A stretch of 9,464 nt of DNA from NCBI GenBank assembly GCA_945643825.1, contig CALZEZ010000035.1:1-9464 (forward strand). Direction: 5' to 3'. Position 1 is the first letter of the stretch. Each line of letters opens with the position of its first letter. This DNA is from an uncultured Lachnospiraceae bacterium (lineage in GTDB: Bacteria > Bacillota > Clostridia > Lachnospirales > Lachnospiraceae). The notes under the pieces were generated by a model, which was given only the letters and a program-made list of their open reading frames with translations, was not told the origin of the DNA and searched no databases. Below, piece by piece: positions 6,506 to 9,464 of the stretch. Position numbers and translations under genes: made by a program.

Positions 6506-7876
6506 TTACTCCCTCATTTCAAAGCGCTTAACCATCCTGCGAAACAGGAGGACAAAGCAGATAATATGTACTGCAGACGTGATAAACCAGGAAATCGGAT
6601 AGGATATATACAGTATCGTCTGATCATGCATCCGTCTGAATATGGTAAAAATCCAGATAATACGCATACCGCATGCTCCAAGAAGCGATACGATCATCGG
6701 AAGAACGGAGTAATTGATTCCCCGCAGGCATCCGACCCCCACATCCATGATTCCACACAGAAAATAGGTCGTCCCGATGATGCTGAGGCGGACCATTCCA
6801 TACTGGATAACCTGTGGATCTGATGAATAAATGCCTAAAAGCGTGTTTCCAAACAGATAGGACAGATTGCCGATTGTCGCTCCGGTAATGACAACACATA
6901 TCAGACATTGTATCGCCACCTTGCGGATTCTTTTAAACTCCATTGCTCCCATGTTCTGGCTGACAAAGGTAATCGCTGCCTGATGGAAGGAATTCATTGC
7001 CACATAGGTAAAGCCCTCAATATTGGCTGCTGCTGAGTTACCAGCCATTGCAATCGAGCCAAATGAATTGACCGAGGACTGGATCAGCACATTCGATAAA
7101 GAGAAAATGGAACCCTGAAAGCCTGCCGGCAGACCAAGCTGAAGTATCTTTTTAAGCTTTGTTTTATAGATTCGCAGTCTGTGAAGATCAAGATGGCAGC
7201 CGCCCTCTGCTCTCATCAGACATCGAAGCACCAGAACTGCGGAGAGAGCCTGCGATAAAATCGTCGCAAGTGCCACACCGGCTACGCTCATCTGAAGCGG
7301 TATGACAAAGATCAGGTTCAAAACGACATTCAAGGCTCCGGCAACCGCCAGGTAGTATAAGGGGCGCTTCGTATCGCCGATTGCTCTTAAGATCGCGCTA
7401 CCATAGTTATAGATGAGGACAACCGGCATACCGGCAAAATAAATCTGAATGTACAGTGCGGCAAGTGGCAGCACGTCCTCGGGCGTTCCCATCAAACGAA
7501 GCAGCGGCGCTGCAAATACGATTCCAACCACTGCAAGAAACAGCCCGGCTACAATCGAGAGTAAAATGGAAGTGTGAACGGTCTCACTGGCCTCCTCCTG
7601 CTGTCCTGCTCCGTAATATCTTGCGACAAGCACATTGGCTCCTACCGACAATCCCATGAAAACGTTGGTCAATAAATTGATCAGCGCCCCTGTTGATCCA
7701 ACCGCGGCGAGCGCCTCGCTGCCCGCAAACCGTCCTACTACCACGATATCCGCCGCATTGAAAAGCAGCTGCAAAATGCTTGATGCCATGAGCGGAATCG
7801 TAAAAATCAGAATCTTGCCAAGCAGTGGTCCATGTATCATGTCGATTTCGTATTTATTTTTTGCCTGACTACTCAA
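6506..7876 (-). CDS. MATE family efflux transporter
   Basis: A membrane protein of about 456 residues of the multidrug and toxic compound extrusion family, the normal length, with about twelve hydrophobic segments in two six-helix halves. The start is typical: IHGPLLGKILIFTIPLMASSILQLLFNAADIVVVGRFAG, then a GLSVGANVLVARYYGAG loop. The C-terminal half has GLPAGFQGSIFSLSNVLIQSSVNSFG and the tail ends in a charged RRMVKRFEMRE. It should couple sodium or proton entry to export of cationic compounds across the cell membrane; the cargo is unknown. The start is uncertain. A GTG at 7885-7883 has its AAAGGA ribosome site only one base away, whereas the in-frame TTG at 7876-7874 sits 8-10 bases after AAGGAAAGGAAG, so I prefer TTG. 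A later ATG (MIHGPL) has no evident site. The gene leads a two-gene unit with the HAD phosphatase. Confidence 0.93.
   Translation of the reverse strand: MSSQAKNKYEIDMIHGPLLGKILIFTIPLMASSILQLLFNAADIVVVGRFAGSEALAAVGSTGALINLLTNVFMGLSVGANVLVARYYGAGQQEEASETVHTSILLSIVAGLFLAVVGIVFAAPLLRLMGTPEDVLPLAALYIQIYFAGMPVVLIYNYGSAILRAIGDTKRPLYYLAVAGALNVVLNLIFVIPLQMSVAGVALATILSQALSAVLVLRCLMRAEGGCHLDLHRLRIYKTKLKKILQLGLPAGFQGSIFSLSNVLIQSSVNSFGSIAMAGNSAAANIEGFTYVAMNSFHQAAITFVSQNMGAMEFKRIRKVAIQCLICVVITGATIGNLSYLFGNTLLGIYSSDPQVIQYGMVRLSIIGTTYFLCGIMDVGVGCLRGINYSVLPMIVSLLGACGMRIIWIFTIFRRMHDQTILYISYPISWFITSAVHIICFVLLFRRMVKRFEMRE
6509..6515 (-). promoter_or_regulatory. Ribosome binding site of the HAD gene within the MATE gene end
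   Basis: GAGGGAG on the minus strand overlaps the last Arg-Glu codons of the MATE gene, directly before its TAA (6508-6506), and lies 6 bases before the HAD ATG (6502-6500). The arrangement supports reinitiation or coupling of the second gene. Confidence 0.7.
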
Positions 7877-7895
7877 AATAAGCACTTCCTTTCCT

Positions 7896-7904
7896 TATAT
7901 AGCA
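7896..7904 (-). promoter_or_regulatory. Possible extended -10 promoter for the MATE-HAD unit
   Basis: On the minus strand TGC followed by TATATA (7901-7896) forms an extended -10 box; the -35 candidate TTCAGG (7924-7919, 17-base spacer) is poor. The predicted start near 7890 leaves only a short leader that retains AAGGAAG and fits the TTG start at 7876. Tentative. Confidence 0.35.
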
Positions 7905-7933
7905 TCTTCCTAATATTACCTGAAAATGCTATA
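7898..7933. repeat. 8-base inverted repeat pairing two divergent -10 regions
   Basis: TATAGCAT (7898-7905) and ATGCTATA (7926-7933) are exact inverted copies 20 bases apart. Each contains the extended -10 sequence of one of two back-to-back promoters, which then share the short stretch between them. This could simply reflect two similar promoters, or a common regulator site. Confidence 0.55.
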
Positions 7934-7935
7934 AT
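7927..7935 (+). promoter_or_regulatory. Extended -10 promoter for the 101-residue protein gene
   Basis: TGCTATAAT is a perfect extended -10 element (TGn plus TATAAT at 7930-7935). The -35 position (TTCCTA, 7907-7912, 17-base spacer) matches consensus at only three bases, which is usual when the extended motif is present. Transcription would start near 7942, giving a leader of about 35 bases with a GTGGGGTG ribosome site. Confidence 0.6.
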
Positions 7936-7976
7936 ACAGATATCAGAATCTTCTTTATCTGCAGTGGGGTGTTATT

Positions 7977-8282
7977 ATGGATGTATTAAATGATCTGAAA
8001 AAAATGCTGGAGGGTCAGTCGACGAAAAAGGAAGACCCTCAGCTCGAAAGAGAAAAAAAGTTTATTCGCGATGCAGCAAGCTGTCTCAATCCAAATGCCG
8101 ATCAGAGTGCTCTCATGAACTACGACCCGGCTAAGATGTTAGCCTTTCTGCGTACACCTGTAAGGGAGCTCAAAAAGAGACTCGGCGGTGAGTGGGAACA
8201 GATGGATGATGCCTCTCTTCGCGCATTTCTCTACGATATCGAGAAGAAGATTGAAAAATCCACCTCTTTGCTAGACTGGTAG
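7977..8282 (+). CDS. Hypothetical charged 101-residue protein
   Basis: I do not recognise a family. The product is 101 residues, soluble, highly charged and predicted mostly helical. An N-terminal Lys/Glu-rich helix (about residues 1-32) is followed by a single Cys36 in ASCLNPNADQ. A central segment is NYDPAKMLAFLRTPVRELKKRL (48-69), and a C-terminal helix runs from ASLRAFLYDIEKKIEK into STSLLDW. There is no signal peptide or membrane segment. Coding is supported by a strong extended -10 promoter, a G-rich ribosome site (GTGGGGTG) just before the ATG, and the lack of an alternative gene in this stretch. It is divergent from the MATE gene and its last 12 bases overlap the 3' end of larC on the other strand. 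No function is proposed. Confidence 0.75.
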   Translation: MDVLNDLKKMLEGQSTKKEDPQLEREKKFIRDAASCLNPNADQSALMNYDPAKMLAFLRTPVRELKKRLGGEWEQMDDASLRAFLYDIEKKIEKSTSLLDW

Positions 8283-9464
8283 AACCGATGTCGTGAGTTC
8301 CCGGAGAGAACAATCTTCCTGTTCAGCAAGTCTCGCCAAATCCGCATATTCGTATTTGCTCTTGCTGATGCCATAGCCTGTTGCTGTCTTTTTGCGCACG
8401 ATTCCATATGGCGTCTCAACTTCCTCGAAGCTTACCTCCATCCGGTATCTGTCCAGATTCTCCCGACGCACGCCAAAGGTGCTTGTGTACTTCAGCATTC
8501 CCTGTGCCAGGATATCTGCGTCCTCTGGTTTACATAAAACATTTATTTCATATGCGGGACGATTCTTTTTCATATAGATTGGCGTCGCGTAAACATCAAG
8601 TGCGCCCATGGAAAGCAGCCTCTCGATGCAAAAGCCAACCTCTTCTCCCGTCATGTCATCTACATTGGCGCTCAGCTTCGTCACAACTCCATTCGGACCA
8701 TAGGTATCCTCTTTTGTTTCCCCCAATAGTGCCCGCACGCAATTAAGACGCGGAAACTCCTTCGTACCCATTCCATATCCGATGCCAGACAGGCACATTC
8801 CGGGCATGCTGCCATATTCGGTCGCAAAGCTTTTTAGAAGTGCGGCGCCGGTGGGGGTACACAGTTCTCCGTTTATTTCGCTCATATACGCTGGTATTCC
8901 CTTAAGAAGATAAGCGGTTGCCGGGGTCGGCACCGGTAAGATTCCGTGCGCAGTATGAACAGAACCGCTTCCCAAATTAATTGCAGATACGACAACTCTT
9001 TCCGGTGCAAGAAGCTCCATTAAAAGGCAGGCGCCGGTGATGTCTGCCACTGCATCCATCGCTCCGACCTCGTGAAAATGCACCTCTTCCACGGTTCTTC
9101 CATGTGCCTGCGACTCTGCCTGGGCAAGGTCATCGTAGATTTTCCGGACTCTGTTCCTGACGGCATCGGACACATCGAAGTGTTCGACCATGTCATAGAT
9201 GTCCGCAAGGGAGTGGTGATGATGCGCATGATGGTGGCCCGGTTCATGATCATGGGCATGGGCGTGATCGTGATGATCATGCACGTCGTGGTGCGCATGT
9301 TCGTCGTGGTGATCGTGCTCGCCGTGGTGATCGTGTTCCCCGTGGTGATCGTGTTCCTCGTGGTGCGCGTGCTCGTCGTGGTGATCATGCACGTGTTCCT
9401 CCACGATATGTCCCTGCTCATCCTTCATAAGGACACGAAGATGATGGCCTGCGATTGTCGAGTT
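8271..9464 (-). CDS. larC: LarC, nickel-pincer cofactor nickel insertase, N-terminus cut by window edge
   Basis: The frame stays open to the right edge (397 residues visible). The first ATG at 9428 is internal: upstream in-frame residues NSTIAGHHLRVL match the family's conserved N-terminal region, so about 50 residues are probably missing. LarC uses CTP to insert nickel into pyridinium-3,5-bisthiocarboxylic acid mononucleotide, making the cofactor of lactate racemase and related LarA-type enzymes. Counting from Met at 9428, a His-rich insert spans 12-72, then SLADI, VEEVHFHEVGAMDAVADI (113-130), INLGSGSVHTAHGILPVPTPAT (150-171), ELCTPTGAALLK (188-199), and the C-terminal nickel-handling part KLSANVDDMTGEEVGF and TPIYMKKNRPA (282-292). 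The parts called LarC1 and LarC2 in Lactobacillus plantarum are joined here in one frame. The 3' end overlaps the 101-residue gene by 12 bases. LarB, LarE and LarA are not in the window and may lie further right. Confidence 0.93.
   Translation of the reverse strand, partial: NSTIAGHHLRVLMKDEQGHIVEEHVHDHHDEHAHHEEHDHHGEHDHHGEHDHHDEHAHHDVHDHHDHAHAHDHEPGHHHAHHHHSLADIYDMVEHFDVSDAVRNRVRKIYDDLAQAESQAHGRTVEEVHFHEVGAMDAVADITGACLLMELLAPERVVVSAINLGSGSVHTAHGILPVPTPATAYLLKGIPAYMSEINGELCTPTGAALLKSFATEYGSMPGMCLSGIGYGMGTKEFPRLNCVRALLGETKEDTYGPNGVVTKLSANVDDMTGEEVGFCIERLLSMGALDVYATPIYMKKNRPAYEINVLCKPEDADILAQGMLKYTSTFGVRRENLDRYRMEVSFEEVETPYGIVRKKTATGYGISKSKYEYADLARLAEQEDCSLRELTTSVLPV
9264..9389 (-). repeat. Seven tandem 18-base repeats coding a His-rich hexapeptide in larC
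   Basis: Seven consecutive 18-base units encode HxHH(D/E/G)(E/V/H): HDHHDE, HAHHEE, HDHHGE, HDHHGE, HDHHDE, HAHHDV and HDHHDH. On the plus strand the units appear as cgtggtgatcgtg-type repeats. They form the core of a 61-residue segment (9213-9395) with 33 histidines, interspersed with Asp and Glu. This is a likely metal-storage or nickel-delivery tract, and the DNA repeat is prone to copy-number change by slippage. Confidence 0.9.

Noticed and set aside
5918..6823. 301-codon open frame on the plus strand
   Set aside because: It lies antisense to the HAD and MATE genes, both of which show complete family motifs. Its translation has no recognisable domain and a biased composition, and no ribosome site was seen.
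8288..8310. Small inverted repeat GTTC...GAAC after the 101-residue gene as a terminator
   Set aside because: Only four base pairs, no following T-tract, and it lies within larC coding sequence.
9264..9389. Tandem 18-base repeats as a possible CRISPR or iteron array
   Set aside because: The units are contiguous with no spacers, keep the larC reading frame, and differ mainly at degenerate or conservative codon positions, so they are coding repeats.
9020..9421. 133-codon minus-strand frame rich in Thr, Met and Ile
   Set aside because: It is the shifted frame of the His-repeat tract of larC; the repeat makes any frame look regular, and the larC frame carries the conserved motifs.
1..9464. Mobile element, toxin-antitoxin, defence or biosynthetic cluster
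   Set aside because: No transposase, integrase, nuclease, terminal repeats, paired toxin-antitoxin genes or peptide/polyketide synthase signatures are present; the large genes all belong to ordinary chromosomal families.

Overview
The window reads as chromosomal DNA of a low-to-mid GC anaerobic Firmicute, most likely a gut Clostridia/Lachnospiraceae-type bacterium. This is an inference from the gene families (UPF0371, Cof-type HAD phosphatase, MATE exporter, GH95, fused LarC), from AG-rich Shine-Dalgarno sites close to starts, and from sigma-A-like promoters. No phage, transposon, integrase, rRNA, tRNA or CRISPR signature was seen. The DNA is tightly packed, with no gene-free stretch longer than about 160 bases.

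Layout. (a) 1-2794, minus strand: a two-gene unit transcribed right to left, a UPF0371/DUF1846 protein followed after 25 bases by a GH95 alpha-L-fucosidase-type glycosidase that runs off the left edge. (b) 2795-2946: a divergent control region with a strong minus-strand promoter whose -35 box lies in a perfect 12-base palindrome. (c) 2947-5619, plus strand: two tandem, clearly paralogous alpha/beta-hydrolase esterases followed by a SAM-dependent methyltransferase of the Methyltransf_32 (METTL25/GSTCD-like) type. (d) 5618-5659: an imperfect hairpin that can act as a terminator for convergent units. (e) 5702-7876, minus strand: a MATE-family efflux protein followed 3 bases later by a Cof-type HAD phosphatase. 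(f) 7877-7976: a compact divergent promoter region with two extended -10 boxes in inverted orientation. (g) 7977-8282, plus strand: an unrecognised 101-residue charged protein. (h) 8271-9464, minus strand: larC, nickel-pincer cofactor metallation, with an unusually long His-rich insert; its N-terminus lies beyond the right edge and its 3' end overlaps gene (g) by 12 bases.

The genes do not form one obvious pathway. The left half suggests polysaccharide or glycan scavenging (GH95 for fucosylated glycans; small esterases that could remove acyl groups from sugars), but that link is inference from adjacency. The right edge is the end of a nickel-pincer cofactor locus. The least explained items are the 101-residue protein, the His-rich repeat tract in LarC, the palindromic promoter and the roles of UPF0371 and the methyltransferase. 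I found no clear new multi-gene system.
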